This document shows, piece by piece, positions 24,300 through 34,760 of a stretch of DNA of 64,000 nucleotides. The stretch lies in assembly GCA_028564705.1 (NCBI GenBank), contig JAPXFQ010001768.1:620001-684000 (forward strand), read 5' to 3'. The translations under genes were made by a program, and so were the position numbers. A model generated the notes under the pieces. The model did no database searches, was not told the DNA's origin, and saw only the letters and a program-made list of their open reading frames with translations. The stretch is from Apricaphanius iberus. Taxonomy: Eukaryota > Chordata > Actinopteri > Cyprinodontiformes > Aphaniidae. The stretch's first letter is position 1. Each line of letters begins with the position of its first letter.

Positions 24300-24530
24300 A
24301 ATTGTTGTAGAAGAAGATGGCTGTGGGCAGGAAATTATTCCTGTGTAAGCAGTGTTGTTGTCAAAACCACTTTACCTGAGACTCAGACCAAGACCATGAA
24401 TACCGCAGCACAATGTAGCTGTCAATATAACAGTAGATCTGAACAATCCTCTGACTGAAGACCACCTGTTATATATTACAGTTTCATGAAAAGGATAGTC
24501 AGGGTTGTCCAACCAGGGCCTTATTGGCCA
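24300..24530 (-). mobile_element. decayed LINE 3'-end fragment
   Basis: Pieces such as AGAAGATGGCTGTGGGCAGG and AGTCAGGGTTGTCCA line up with the C-terminal coding DNA of the LINE at 490-2560. An unrelated stretch interrupts it near 24360-24410. No open frame remains. Confidence 0.45.
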
Positions 24531-25869
24531 TGATGACATGTGAGGAAAAGCTTTATGTCTCTAAGAAGAATACAGATGTGTAGCTGAGCTAAAATAGAAT
24601 CAATAGGAGTGTGTGCTGCTTTGTGTGTACAGACAGAAAGGCATGAAGCGCCCTTAGGAGGTAGTGTAGGACCATAAGGGGTCTATCACATTGATTTTTT
24701 TCTAAAAGTGAAACGTTTGTTGGGCTGGCTATTTGATAGATCTATAAATGTTTGACTGCCTACATGATGTTGAAACAAAGCAAAAGTAGATGGTTATGTC
24801 AGGCAAGAACTCCCAAACTGACCCGTTGATGTTTCATTTGGAGGCAACATGACTCATTAAATCAAAGGTTCTACCTAACTGCTGTGATGTGGCATGTCTT
24901 AAACCTTCTCAAAAAAACATGTGTCCTTGCTTTCTTGCTGTGTTTTTCCTGCTGTGTCATGGTGAGAAGCTACCCCTCGTGAAGAGTGTTTGCATAAACA
25001 AGGATTTATCTCGTGGAACGTCATGCGGCACTTGTTTTATAAATTGAGTTGCACTAATTGTAAAAACAGAGTGTTTGCTCAGGAGAATTAGATGCCGTAC
25101 TGTCATGCAGGCAAGTGGCTGGGTGTCAGCCCAGTGCCCTGTACTTTTCCATCAGGCAGCTGAACAAATGGCAGGAACTTCAGGAATTTTCTAAACCGTC
25201 ATTGCTTATCAAGTGGAATCAGTACCAACACCACCCAAGTACAAACACACCTCTCCTTGAATTTTTGTGAGGTCATTCCAGGGAGTAGATGGATGCAACT
25301 TTCTAGAGACAAACTTGCTGCTGAGCAAATGAGAGTCAGTAGATATTTGGTTGTCTAATTCATACTATTTTCATGAATTAAAACCAAAGTGTTACAGAAT
25401 GTGTAAGTTGCATGAAGAACTACAACCAAAAGTGTTCAAGTACACATCCAGGCCTCCTGTTCACTCTGATTGCTATGTGACCTCTATATGTCTGAGCATG
25501 TTGCACCTTCACCCAGTAACCACAGACTGGAGAGGGAAGTGTGTGTACATATAGTAGAGGGTTGCATGTACACACAATAATGACACACCAGTTGCTTTCA
25601 CAGTGAAACATGGAAGAGGAAAATAATAACTCAGATCACTGGCTGTCAGGAGTTGCTGACTTTCATCAGACCATAAACAATCTGATACCACTTCCTTTTT
25701 ACACACAGGAAATAGTTGTGATTGGCTAATAAAGATCATGTTGCATTTCACTTCTAAAGTTAATTTTTTTGTCAATTTTAAAACGTTCTTTATGGAACTC
25801 CATGTTAATCATAAATAGTACATATAATTGACTGTTTCAACAGACCTTTCCATCAAGAAAACATTTTAG
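24531..25869. other. no recognised feature
   Basis: Several 60-90 codon frames occur but have no known motif. Confidence 0.4.
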
Positions 25870-26950
25870 ATTGAAGTCTCAGGGGTCAGAGTTGAGATCC
25901 AACACATTTAGCTCTGGGACTGCAGCTTCGTTAGATTGCCCCCCTGTGGCTGGAAGAATGATCACATTTAGTCCACAAACATGGGTGGAGAGTCTTTTTT
26001 CATCTGCCCTAACACACTTATTGATTTGAGAAGCATCCCATAATCTATTGGGTGTAGAAATATACCCACCCTTTACAGCTATAACAGCTTCCAACAGGTT
26101 TCAACATGTGCTAATATTTTACCTGTTCATCTAGAAGTGTATTTGTAAGGTCAGATCCTGGTGCTGGATTTACAGTTCATCCCAAAAATTTTCCATCTGG
26201 TTCAGGTCAGGGTTAATTTTGACAGGAAAATTTTATTTAGTTTTAGTCTTAGTGTTTTGCCTAAAATTAATTTATTTCAGTTTTAGTCCAATTTTAGTCA
26301 GATTTGTTTTAGTTTTTGTCCAATTTTAGTCAACGAAAATAACCGGCAATTTTAGTCGACAAGAATACACATTTTTTTCTAATGCAGTTTTTCTACTTCT
26401 GTATAGAGCACAGCAAAACTATTTATTTAGGAGTGTAGTTTAATACACAGGGTCCTACCAGGAAGGACAGAAGACAGCAGTGGAACACATGGACTGCACA
26501 CAAGTTCAGTTCTGTCTCAAATATTTTCATAATTGTACTATTTCCATGCAGTGTTGGAACTGGTCATCTTAAGGTAGTCCTTTGGTACCATTCAATTTAA
26601 GTATTGAATATTTTTTATCATTTAACATAGATTGATCATTGAAAATAGTGTATAGTATTTAAACAACAATTCTGAATTTTTTAGGTATGTTTGATGTGGA
26701 AATATAATTGGGGCAAACTAATATGCCTTGGGTTTATCCATCTCATCTGTCCAACATTTTCTGAATTAAATAATGACACTATTTATCTTGTTGCACTGTT
26801 TGACACATTTTAGGACTCCCACACCAAAAAGTGAATAATATGCAAAACATATGAAGAATTAGAAATAGACACACATTCACACATAAGGGAATATAATTGT
26901 CATCCTACAAATATTTTTGAATAATTTTTTCTTTCACACACTAATTTTTT

Positions 26951-27675
26951 TTTCAATTCACTTTTATTTATATAGTGCCAGTTCACAACAAAAGTCATCT
27001 CAAAACAATTATACAATCATTCCGATCTGTTAAGTTTTCTATGTAAGGAATCCAAGCAGATTGTGCTGAGTCATTGATTTGAGGTTGTGCCCGGATCATG
27101 CAGACTCCAATCACAGCAATTCCTCAGCAATCCCTCATACTGAGCAAGCATGTAGCAACAGTGGAGAGGAAAAACTCCCCTTTAACAGGAAGAAACCTCT
27201 GGCAGAACCTGGGCTCAGTACAAGCGGTCATCTGCCACGACTGTTTGGGGGTCTGAGAAGACAGAGAAGAGACAGGATGGAGGACGCTCTGTGACTTTGA
27301 GCATAGTCTGGACCAACGCTCCCCATCCAGCAGGGGGCGTTACAGCTGAGCAGGGTACCAGACCGGGTAGAGCTTCCATGGGGAGAAAAACACAGAGAAA
27401 ACTGGGTTAACAATCGCATTAACATTAGGAAAAATATATCTGGAGAGTAGTAGAAAAGAAAAGTAGAAGGTGTGTTAGGGTCAGCTGAGTCTGAAAAAGG
27501 ATAATTTTTTCCTAAACCTTAAGTCTATTAGGAATGTACGGTGTGAGGGAGATGGAGTTGAGGAGGGCTGCCGGACCGGGCTGCATCCTCCCCTCGCCGG
27601 ATCGGCCTGAACACTCCATCTCCTCCCTGCCTGGAAATCCAGGAGGAAAGAAGAAGGTTAGTGGGTAAGTATTGT
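26951..27675 (-). mobile_element. L2-like LINE 3' untranslated fragment
   Basis: The left edge has the L2 tail (CTTTTATTTATATAGTGCCA on the plus strand). The block with CTCAGCAATCCCTCATACTG matches the copies at 14156-14805 and 27683-29215. It is noncoding. It may be a separate, more diverged insertion next to the following copy. Confidence 0.7.
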
Positions 27676-27682
27676 AGTGCTT

Positions 27683-29215
27683 ATTCAATTCAATTCAGTT
27701 TATTTATATAGCGCCATTTCACAACAGATGTCATCTCAAGGCACTTTACAAAAAGAGTTATTACAATACAATGTTTAGTGTAGAAATTACAGAACCACAG
27801 AAGATTGCGTCGTGGAATTCTCAGCAATCCCTCATACTGAGCAAGCATGCAGCGACAGTGGGAAGGAAAAACTCCCTTTTAACAGGAAGAAACCTCCGGC
27901 AGAACCAGGCTCAGCACAAGCGGTTATCTGCCGCGACCGTCTGTGGCTTGGAGAATACACAACAGAGACACAGAAAGAGCAACAGAACCGATGCACAAGT
28001 TTGTTGCAGGACGTGGAGAATTTTCCGTCACTGCAATGCCATCTTAGTCAGGGTCGTCAAGCAGGGCTAATCCGGAGCACCTACTATAATAGAAAACAGG
28101 TTAGTGCTTGAATTGACAGCACATCATGCAGTTGGGGAGAAGTAGGAGAGAAAGTAGGAACAGACCCTAATAATGTCCTCCAACAGCCTAGCCTAAAGCA
28201 GCATAGCTACTAACATTAACCTGTCTCCTAGCTACTAGGAGACCTGGCTACCAACACTCTGTCTGAGTCCTCCTGACCCGTGGACGGTGTAGGGCCGGTA
28301 ACGGCCCCCGTCATGCCGGGGTCTTCTCGGAGTCGGGTTGTTTGAGAATGCAGCCCAAAGTGGGTGGTAAACTCCATCTAAGGCTAAATACCGGCACGAG
28401 ACCGATAGTCGACAACTATCTTAAGGAAAAATAGACAGAACTGAGAGGACAGAGTTGAAGAGGGCGAGAAACGTTTAAGAGATAAACGGGTGGGGTCCGC
28501 ACAGTCTGCCCAGGGGATTCAACCCGGCAGGTAATGGGCGGCCGCACTGTGCGGGAGGATCCCCTTGAGGGACCTCTCTCCGGCGCTGGCTGGCCCCTGT
28601 GGGGCACATTTCTTCCGCGGCGGTAAGCCGCGACCGGCTCCGGATCTTTACCTGGCTTACATTAATCTATCTCTACCTAGCTACTCTACCTCTTCCTATC
28701 TCTTCCTAACTTTTGACACTCTGCCTGACTACTAACATTAACCTGTCTCTTCCTATCTACCTGTCTGACCTGACTCTAACTACCTATAAACATATCTCTA
28801 ACTGTAAGCTTTGTCAAAGAGGAAAGTTTTTAGCCTAGTTTTAAAGATAGACAAATTGTCTGCTTCACGAACCAACCCTGGGAGCCGGTTCCATAGGAGG
28901 GGAGCCTGATAGCTGAAAGATCTGCCACCCATTCTACTTTTAGAAATCCTAGGAACTACCAGTAAACCTGCAGTCTGAGAGCGAAGGTCTCTGTTAGGAA
29001 CATATGGAACAATCAGGTCTCTTATGTATGATGGAGCTAGATTATTAAGGGCTTTATATGTCAGAAGGAGGATCTTGAATTCTATTCTAGATTTTACTGG
29101 GAGCCAGTGAAGAGAAGCTAAAACAGGGGAAATGTGATCTCTTCTTTTAATATTCATCAGAATCCTAGCAGCAGCATTATGCATCTCTCCTTGCTCATAG
29201 GACTGCGCCCTCTCC
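27683..29215 (-). mobile_element. L2-like LINE, 5' truncated
   Basis: The 3' tail (TTTATTTATATAGCGCCATT on the plus strand) lies at the left. About 1.1 kb of 3' untranslated region follows, then the last 128 codons of the reverse transcriptase at 28798-29184. The 5' truncation point is near 29190-29215. The same 3' region appears on the plus strand at 14156-14805. Confidence 0.8.
28798..29184 (-). pseudogene. L2 reverse transcriptase C-terminal fragment
   Basis: The 128-residue frame contains HNAAARILMNIKRRDHISPV, LHWLPVKSRIEFKILLLTYK and PLLWNRLPGLVREADNLSIF, the conserved L2 C-terminus, and ends with a natural stop. All catalytic motifs lie upstream of the truncation and are absent. Confidence 0.85.
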
Positions 29216-30129
29216 AGAATCTATGTATTAGAGATATATACATATATATATATGTGCTTGCAGGGTTAGCAGAGGATGTAGAGGATGCTTTACATATGTT
29301 TGATATCTTTCTCTGCTCCTTTGCACACATTACACGTATCACTGTCGTCTGCAGCAGATTGGAAAATGATTCCACACAGAAGTCAGAAATCAGCCACTGA
29401 AACATTATGTGGCTGTCTGAATCTACGGGGCAGTTTCAGCTTAGAGGTCATAGATATGAACACTAGATTACACCCCGTGCTCTTCCAAATGGACTGTGAC
29501 GTAGCTGAACGGGGTTTATTAGATTTGCCTAGCTAGTACTTTTCGGGTCGTCACATGTACAACATCTAACTGGATTTACCTGGGAGAAAATGGCGAAGTG
29601 GCCAGTCTGTAGATGCCTCTTCAGGTTAGTTGTGTTCTTCCCTCAGAACGCAGCTCCACACTCTTTGCTTGTTGTTTTGCTTTCATTGTTGTCGTAAGCA
29701 AAATGAGTCCATACCTACTCCCCGTCTTTTTCAACCTGCTGTTGACATTTTCCTCGGTTTCTTCTCATGCCTTCGTCTGCTGTTGGCTTGGCTTCCCGGG
29801 AGCTTGTTTAAAAAGGTTAACCTAAAGTCATCTCTGAACAAGGTGGACTCTGATTGGTTCTCTTTTCACCTAGTCCCGCCTGTTCAATTTGTTGAGTGGT
29901 CCTTTTGTCTATTTCTTGCATCTTTCCTGTCTTCTGATTGGATATTCGTCATTGTGGGTTTTCGTCTCGTCTTTTATTCGTTAACAAAAATGTCAATCAA
30001 TTTAGTAATCGTCTTCGTCTTTTTCCACGCTTTTACTTGAAATTTTCGTTTTGTTTTCGTCTGCAAACATATTTTCGTGACGAAAAAAAAATACGAAAAT
30101 ATTTTGTCAACAAAATTAACACTGGTTGA

Positions 30130-30385
30130 GGTCAAGATGTAGTGTAGGCTTCCAGACCAAACCTGCTCATCCATGTCTTTCTGGGCCTTTACTTGTGCAC
30201 CGAAGGGCAGTCATGTTAGAAAAGGAAGGGGTAATTCCCAAACCTTTGTCACAAAATGGAAGCACAAAACTGTCCAAAATGTCTCCGTATTCAGCAGAAT
30301 CTAGAGTTCCTTGCACCAGACCGAAGGAGCAGAGCCTGATCTTGTGAAACAGCTCCCACACCATAATCCTCCCTGCACCCAACTG
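30130..30385 (-). pseudogene. Tc1-like transposase, DDE-domain middle fragment
   Basis: The minus-strand frame contains GAGRIMVWELFHKIRLCSFG, then VQGTLDSAEYGDILDSFVLP and ITPSFSNMTALRCTSKGPER. These match the middle of Tc1-family transposases, where the usual motif is GGGSIMVWGCF. The family's catalytic FQHD or FQQD region appears as FSNM, so the second catalytic Asp is lost. The rest of the protein lies across the nested insertions at 26170-26209 and beyond 33568. Confidence 0.75.
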
Positions 30386-31047
30386 TGCTTAAAGGGAAGG
30401 TTCTTTTTTCCACCTGGACCCTATTTTTTAATTTAGCATTTATTACGTTCATTTACTCACCCAGACATGTTTGGAGCCACTTGGAGTCCTTCAGGAGAAG
30501 TTCTCTCCAGTCTGATCAGCGTATATCCATATAATGGGAGCCTATCAGGGCAGGAGATTTGCTGCCTGTAATAAGGAATTATCTGCCCCATAACTCCTTC
30601 ATTTAACCAGGTTTTGTCATGAATAGTTAGCAACATTCCCCTGGAGAACACTTGGAGTTCAGAACGTTTTGGAGGTTTTAATGCAAATGACTTTTAATGC
30701 AAATGACTCCATCTTACAGTAACATGGGATTTCAATGACGTCACAGCTGTCCACCCTTCCAACTGTAGTCTGTGTAGGTTGTAGAAAGGGAGCCTGTAGA
30801 AGCTGAACTTAGTCCACTTGGTCCTTCTGTTGCGATGTTGAAACAAGTAAACATGAACCATGTTGATGTCTGCAGTAGTTCTGTCCAGCCGACCGCCATA
30901 AAACACAGAGAGAAAGTCCTGATCAGACTACAGCTGGGATGGAGCACAGCGGTGTTTCATTGTAATTTAGATTACAGCCTCTAAATAAACCTGGAACCGA
31001 AATAATAAGCACTTCTCAAACATTCTGAATTTCGAGGGGAGTAGTCC

Positions 31048-31322
31048 TGTCATGCCTCACTCCACACTCAGCTTCCCTCACTCACTCATCATCATCATCA
31101 CCCTCACCTGTGCCTCCAATCACGCACACCAGATCCTCCTTACCTCACCTCTTTATAACCTGCCACTTCCCTTCAGTCACGGCCGGATCATTACAGGACT
31201 TCAGACCTTCCACTGTGTGTTTCTCCTGTTATCTTCGTTCTCGCCATCCTTCACCCTCAATAAAGAACTCTGCACCTTGCTTCTGCGTCTGGGTCCATAC
31301 CTCACACCGCAAATCCCTGACA
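31048..31322 (+). repeat. 5' LTR
   Basis: 275 bp, TG...CA ends. Contains a CTTTATAACC TATA-like motif about 100 bp in and AATAAAG about 60 bp before the end. Confidence 0.9.
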
Positions 31323-31324
31323 GA

Positions 31325-33016
31325 ATGATCCGGCCCAGAAAGATGGACCCAGCAGAAGCCTCCGACCCCGAGATCTTGGAGTCCCTCTGGTGCAGGCTGG
31401 AGAAGGTCTCCGGCTTCGCCAGCCCGTCCGCTCGCCTCACCGCGCTGGAGGACTACATCCTAGACCTCCTTCCTCGGTTCCGCTCCAGCCTCAACCCGCT
31501 CGATGCGGAGGAGTTGGAGGAGGCAGCCGACGACGCCTTCCTTGCTGCGGAGGAGGAGCTGCCTCCTGCAGGGACACAGCCCGCCTCTACCAACGTCGGC
31601 TCGGTCTCCTGGTTCCATGCGCCTCCGATCCTCTCACCGGCTGTCTTCGCCCCTTTCCCGACCGCTTCGCCGAGGGCTCCGGTCAATCGCCCAGCTGCTG
31701 CTCCCACACCACCGTCTTCGGCTGCGGCAGGACGGGGTCCCCTCTACGTTAGCGAGGATGAACTGTTCGAGTTTTTTCATGGGGACAGACTCGAGTACCT
31801 CTGCTCCAGAGGGGATCCAGCTCCTCGCCGCGGTCAGCGACGCAGACGCCGGAAGGTTGCGCCGGAGTCTCCGCCCTCGGACGGTTCGGACTGGGAGGAC
31901 GCGGAGGAGCAGTATCTGGAGCAGCAGACCTCGCTCGTCGGCTCTCGGCTTGCCTACTGCACTCCTGGAACAGGCCCACGTAGGCATGAGCCTCCATGTC
32001 AGCCACGCAGCCGAGGGCACGAGGCACCTCTACCATCTCGCCGCAGACGGCGGCGCCGACGGGAAGTAGTTGCTTCCGGGTCCCCGAAGTTGGCGTCTGC
32101 ATCGCACTGCTCGGCCCCGAAGTTGGCGTCTGCATCGCACTGCTCGGCCCCGAAGTTGGCGTCTGCATCGCACTGCTCGGCCCCGAAGTTGGCGTCTGCA
32201 TCGCACTGCTCGGCCCCGAAGTTGGCGTCTGCATCGGCCAGCTCGGCCCCGAAGTTGGCGTCTGCATCGCCCTATTCCTCCTTCTCCCTTCTCCAGTCTC
32301 TGTTCCCAGAGCCCACAGAGCACCTGCAGTCTCGGCTCCCAGAGCTGCCGGATATGCCGCTGCCGCCTCCTGAGCTGCCGGATATGCCGCTGCCGCCTCC
32401 TGAGCTGCCGGTGCATCGCCTGCCGGCTCCCACGCCGGCTCCTCGCCTCCAGGCTCCCTCGCCGGCTCCTCGCCGCCAGGCTCCCACGCCGGCTCCTCGC
32501 CGCCAGGCTCCCACGCCGGCTCCTCGCCTCCAGGCTCCCTCGCCGGCTCCTCGCCGCCAGGCTCCCACGCCTGCTCCTCGCCTCCAGGCTCCTAAGCCTG
32601 CGCCTCGCCTCCAGGCTCCCAAGCCTGCGCCTCGCCTCCGGGTCCCCAGGAGAGGACCGCCGGGCCGTGCGCCCGCCTCCCGTCCCGTCAAGGGACGTCC
32701 GTCCAGCCCCCAGCTGGACCTCCCGGTCCCCAGGAGAGGACCGCCGGGCCGTCCGCCCGTCTCACGTCCCGCCAGGGGACGTCCGTCCAGCCCCTTCGTC
32801 CGCCAGAGGCGCCACGGGCCGTCCGCCCGTCTCACGTCCCGCCAGGGGACGTCCGCCGGTCCTACGTCCGGCCAGAGGAAGGCATTCGGGCCGTCCGCCC
32901 GACTCACGTCCGGCCAGAGGAAGGCATTCGGGCCGTCCGCCCGACTCACGTCCCGCCAGGGGACGTCCGCCAGCCTGTCGTCCGACCAGAGGACGACATT
33001 CCGGTCGCCCGCCTGA
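31325..33016 (+). CDS. Pro/Arg-rich repeat protein of the LTR element, no known domain
   Basis: The frame starts right after the 5' LTR; the first internal ATG (31325) gives 563 residues, and a second ATG at 31343 (MDPAEASDPEILESL) is also possible. The open frame extends back into the LTR, but a start there would precede the mature RNA. The N-terminal 80 residues are acidic and helical-looking (ALEDYILDLLPRF, EELEEAADDAFLAAEEEL), position-wise like a Gag start. Arg clusters follow (RRGQRRRRRK, PSRRRRRRRR), then six copies of KLASASHCSAP-type repeats, ELPDMPLPPP repeats, PAPRRQAPT repeats and RRGPPGRPPVSRP repeats. I recognise no enzyme. Its intact state, with near-identical LTRs, suggests recent movement. 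It may bind RNA or serve as a Gag-like protein; this is inference. Confidence 0.7.
   Translation: MIRPRKMDPAEASDPEILESLWCRLEKVSGFASPSARLTALEDYILDLLPRFRSSLNPLDAEELEEAADDAFLAAEEELPPAGTQPASTNVGSVSWFHAPPILSPAVFAPFPTASPRAPVNRPAAAPTPPSSAAAGRGPLYVSEDELFEFFHGDRLEYLCSRGDPAPRRGQRRRRRKVAPESPPSDGSDWEDAEEQYLEQQTSLVGSRLAYCTPGTGPRRHEPPCQPRSRGHEAPLPSRRRRRRRREVVASGSPKLASASHCSAPKLASASHCSAPKLASASHCSAPKLASASHCSAPKLASASASSAPKLASASPYSSFSLLQSLFPEPTEHLQSRLPELPDMPLPPPELPDMPLPPPELPVHRLPAPTPAPRLQAPSPAPRRQAPTPAPRRQAPTPAPRLQAPSPAPRRQAPTPAPRLQAPKPAPRLQAPKPAPRLRVPRRGPPGRAPASRPVKGRPSSPQLDLPVPRRGPPGRPPVSRPARGRPSSPFVRQRRHGPSARLTSRQGTSAGPTSGQRKAFGPSARLTSGQRKAFGPSARLTSRQGTSASLSSDQRTTFRSPA
32084..32281 (+). repeat. 33-bp in-frame tandem repeat, six copies
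   Basis: The unit starts CCGAAGTTGGCGTCTGCATC and encodes KLASASHCSAP. The first four are nearly identical, the fifth and sixth diverge (KLASASASSAP, KLASASPYSS). The length is a multiple of three, so copy-number change keeps the frame. Confidence 0.9.
32440..32640 (+). repeat. in-frame Pro-rich tandem repeats
   Basis: Units of about 30 bp encode PAPRLQAPT/PAPRRQAPT. The first copies alternate Leu and Arg variants; later ones change Thr to Lys. They lie inside the LTR-element open frame. Confidence 0.8.
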
Positions 33017-33132
33017 CCTTCAGGGGCGTCAACACAGACACTCGGGCCCTCCTGCCGTGTGCCCCCTCCACCCACCCTGAAAGGGTGCTAATCCTTTTGT
33101 TTTTTTTTCTATATGGCGTCTGGGATCCGCCT

Positions 33133-33145
33133 TTAAAGGGGGGGG
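33133..33145 (+). promoter_or_regulatory. polypurine tract of the LTR element
   Basis: TTAAAGGGGGGGG lies a few bases before the 3' LTR, where plus-strand priming is expected in LTR retrotransposons. Confidence 0.7.
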
Positions 33146-33148
33146 TCC

Positions 33149-33423
33149 TGTCATGCCTCACTCCACACTCAGCTTCCCTCACTCACTCATCATCATCATC
33201 ACCCTCACCTGTGCCTCCAATCACGCACACCAGATCCTCCTTACCTCACCTCTTTATAACCTGCCACTTCCCTTCAGTCACGGCCGGATCATTACAGGAC
33301 TTCAGACCTTCCACTGTGTGTTTCTTCTGTTATCTTCGTTCTCGCCATCCTTCACCCTCAATAAAGAACTCTGCACCTTGCTTCTGCGTCTGGGTCCATA
33401 CCTCACACCGCAAATCCCTGACA
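33149..33423 (+). repeat. 3' LTR
   Basis: 275 bp, one visible difference from the 5' LTR. Confidence 0.9.
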
Positions 33424-33615
33424 AGTGCTGTGCTAACGATTAATAAAACATTGTTAAATGAAATGGTTTCAGGGAGATAATGCCTTATTATAGGCGGCAA
33501 ATCTCCTGTCCCCACCACTCCCATTATATGGATATACACCAACAAGTTTAAAAAATTAACGTTCCATTTAACATGTCGCAGTCAGGCATGTGATCTCTTG
33601 TTTTATTGGATATTG

Positions 33616-34489
33616 AGACAGAGGGGTAATTTTATGTTTAGTATAGAAACTGAAACAAACATGAAGAGGTATTGATATAACTGCAAGGCATTCAGTCAAG
33701 GAATGTCAAACTCGTGTTAACAGATTCAGCCAGCTCAGTCCTCCTGACTCATACACCAACAATACTCATGGGTGGGGTTCAGGAAATTCTCCCATTTCAT
33801 CCACTGTATCACATCTGTCACTATAGGGATAACCTGAGACTGACAGTTGCCATCTGATAAAGATCAGAATGACAAGTTTAAACATATCACATGTTCACAC
33901 ACATTTACTGGCTGAATATAGCACTGTTATTGAAATATCCTGTGTAGCAAAAGAGAAAGGCAGATTTATATCTTTGAACTTTATTGAAGTCATTGAGCAA
34001 ACGTTCACCTTCAGCCCCCATTATGTTATGTCGAGGAAGAAAGAAAGTAGTATTTAACACGGAGAAAACCTCTATAAATCTGACCATGTGGAAAGTAGCA
34101 GCTATGTTGGGGATAAAGCAGTCGGTGGAGTGAGAGCCAGCATGGAGGAGAAGCTCTACAAGATCTAGGTGAGTGTTTTACGTGCTATAGCTAGTGCTAG
34201 CTCACGTTAGCCAAATGACATCATATATGCGACTTCTAATTTGTAGGCATTTTAAATGCGAATTTTTACAATCAAATAAATCCCGAATCACGGGACAAAC
34301 ATATTCGAAATGAACTTTATTAGTTATCATTTAAATCGAAGTACAAATGTGTGATTCAGAACGTAAGATAAAGTGGACCAGAAAATAACTTTTATCGCTT
34401 CATTGACTTCCATTCATTATTTTTCTGGCTTGGGGACCCATGGGCCGACCGGAAGGGGAGGAGACTTAGGCTCCCTATGTCCAGAAATC
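33616..34489. other. no recognised feature
   Basis: No coding motif or repeat boundary was recognised between the Tc1 stub and the SINE. Confidence 0.4.
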
Positions 34490-34760
34490 ATCAGGCGAGA
34501 GGCGGGGCACACCGTGAACAGCTCACCAGTCCATCGCAGGACGACATAGAGACACACAGGACAAACAACCATGCACACACACGCTCATATCTCAGCAAAC
34601 CTTAGACCAGTCAACCTAACAGTCATGTTTTAGGACTATGGGACGAAGCCAGAGTACCCAGAGGGAACCCATGCATGCAGTGTAGACCCCAGGCGGGGAA
34701 TCAAACCCACAACCCTCTTGCTGCATGGCAACAGCGCTACTAACTGCTCCACTATGCAGC
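34490..34760 (-). mobile_element. tRNA-derived SINE, minus strand, diverged
   Basis: It shares long blocks with the SINE at 19150-19478 (AGAGGCGGGGCACACC, GGACAAACAACCATGCACAC, AATCAAACCCACAACC). The tRNA-like head is at the right end on the minus strand. Confidence 0.7.

Larger units (their letters stand above)
26210..30121. mobile_element. 3.9-kb inverted-repeat element with 13-bp imperfect target duplication
   Basis: The left end reads GGTTAATTTTGACAGGAAAA and the right end, on the other strand, TGTTAATTTTGTTGACAAAA. The Tc1 target sequence CTGGTTCAGGTCA (26197-26209) recurs as CTGGTTGAGGTCA (30122-30134), so the insertion duplicated up to 13 bp, one position differing. The left interior is rich in TTTTAGTC repeats and the right interior in TTTTCGTC-like repeats. 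A start-like ATGGCGAAGTGGCCAGTC lies at 29589 but no transposase was found. L2 pieces (26951-29215) fill the middle. The superfamily is not determined. Confidence 0.65.
31048..33423 (+). mobile_element. young non-autonomous LTR retrotransposon (2376 bp)
   Basis: Two 275-bp direct repeats, 31048-31322 and 33149-33423, start TGTCATGCC and end CCCTGACA, the TG...CA form of LTRs. By eye they differ at one site (CTCCTG against CTTCTG). Each holds a CTCTTTATAACC promoter-like motif and an AATAAAGAA polyadenylation-like signal. A purine run, AAAGGGGGGGG, lies just before the 3' LTR. Inside is one open frame with no protease, RT, RNase H or integrase, so the element needs proteins from elsewhere. Flanks AGTCC and AGTGC match at four of five positions, so the target duplication is uncertain. 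It resembles fish Gypsy-type ends, an inference. Confidence 0.85.
30393..33567. mobile_element. TTAA-flanked inverted-repeat element carrying an LTR retrotransposon
   Basis: TTAA flanks both edges (30389-30392 and 33568-33571). The left end begins AGGGAAGGTTCTTTTTT and the right end, on the other strand, ATGGAACGTTAATTTTTT. A longer inner inverted repeat links 30525-30595 (TATATCCATATAATGGGAG) with 33475-33540 (CTCCCATTATATGGATATAC on the plus strand). The TTAA target points to the piggyBac/Kolobok type. Without the 2.4-kb LTR element the unit is about 800 bp and has no transposase. It is inserted in a Tc1-like relic. Confidence 0.7.
25870..33615 (-). mobile_element. Tc1-like transposon relic split by two insertions
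   Basis: Three separated blocks form one minus-strand Tc1-like element: 25870-26209 (3' end, including PDLNQMENFWDEL around 26170-26209), 30122-30392 (transposase middle) and a short stub from 33568 to about 33615 (GCAGTCAGGCATGTG, matching the DNA that normally follows). The first gap is filled by the 3.9-kb element 26210-30121, the second by the TTAA-flanked element 30393-33567. The coding sequence has stops, so it is an old, inactive substrate. Confidence 0.75.

Noticed and set aside
31052..31324. Start of the LTR-element frame inside the 5' LTR
   Set aside because: The frame happens to be open through the LTR, but an RNA starting in the LTR would likely use the first ATG after it (31325 or 31343).
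32070..33080. Alternative 336-codon plus frame and 267-codon minus frame over the repeat region
   Set aside because: They are shadows produced by the same GC-rich tandem repeats; only the frame continuous from 31325 has a plausible non-repetitive start.
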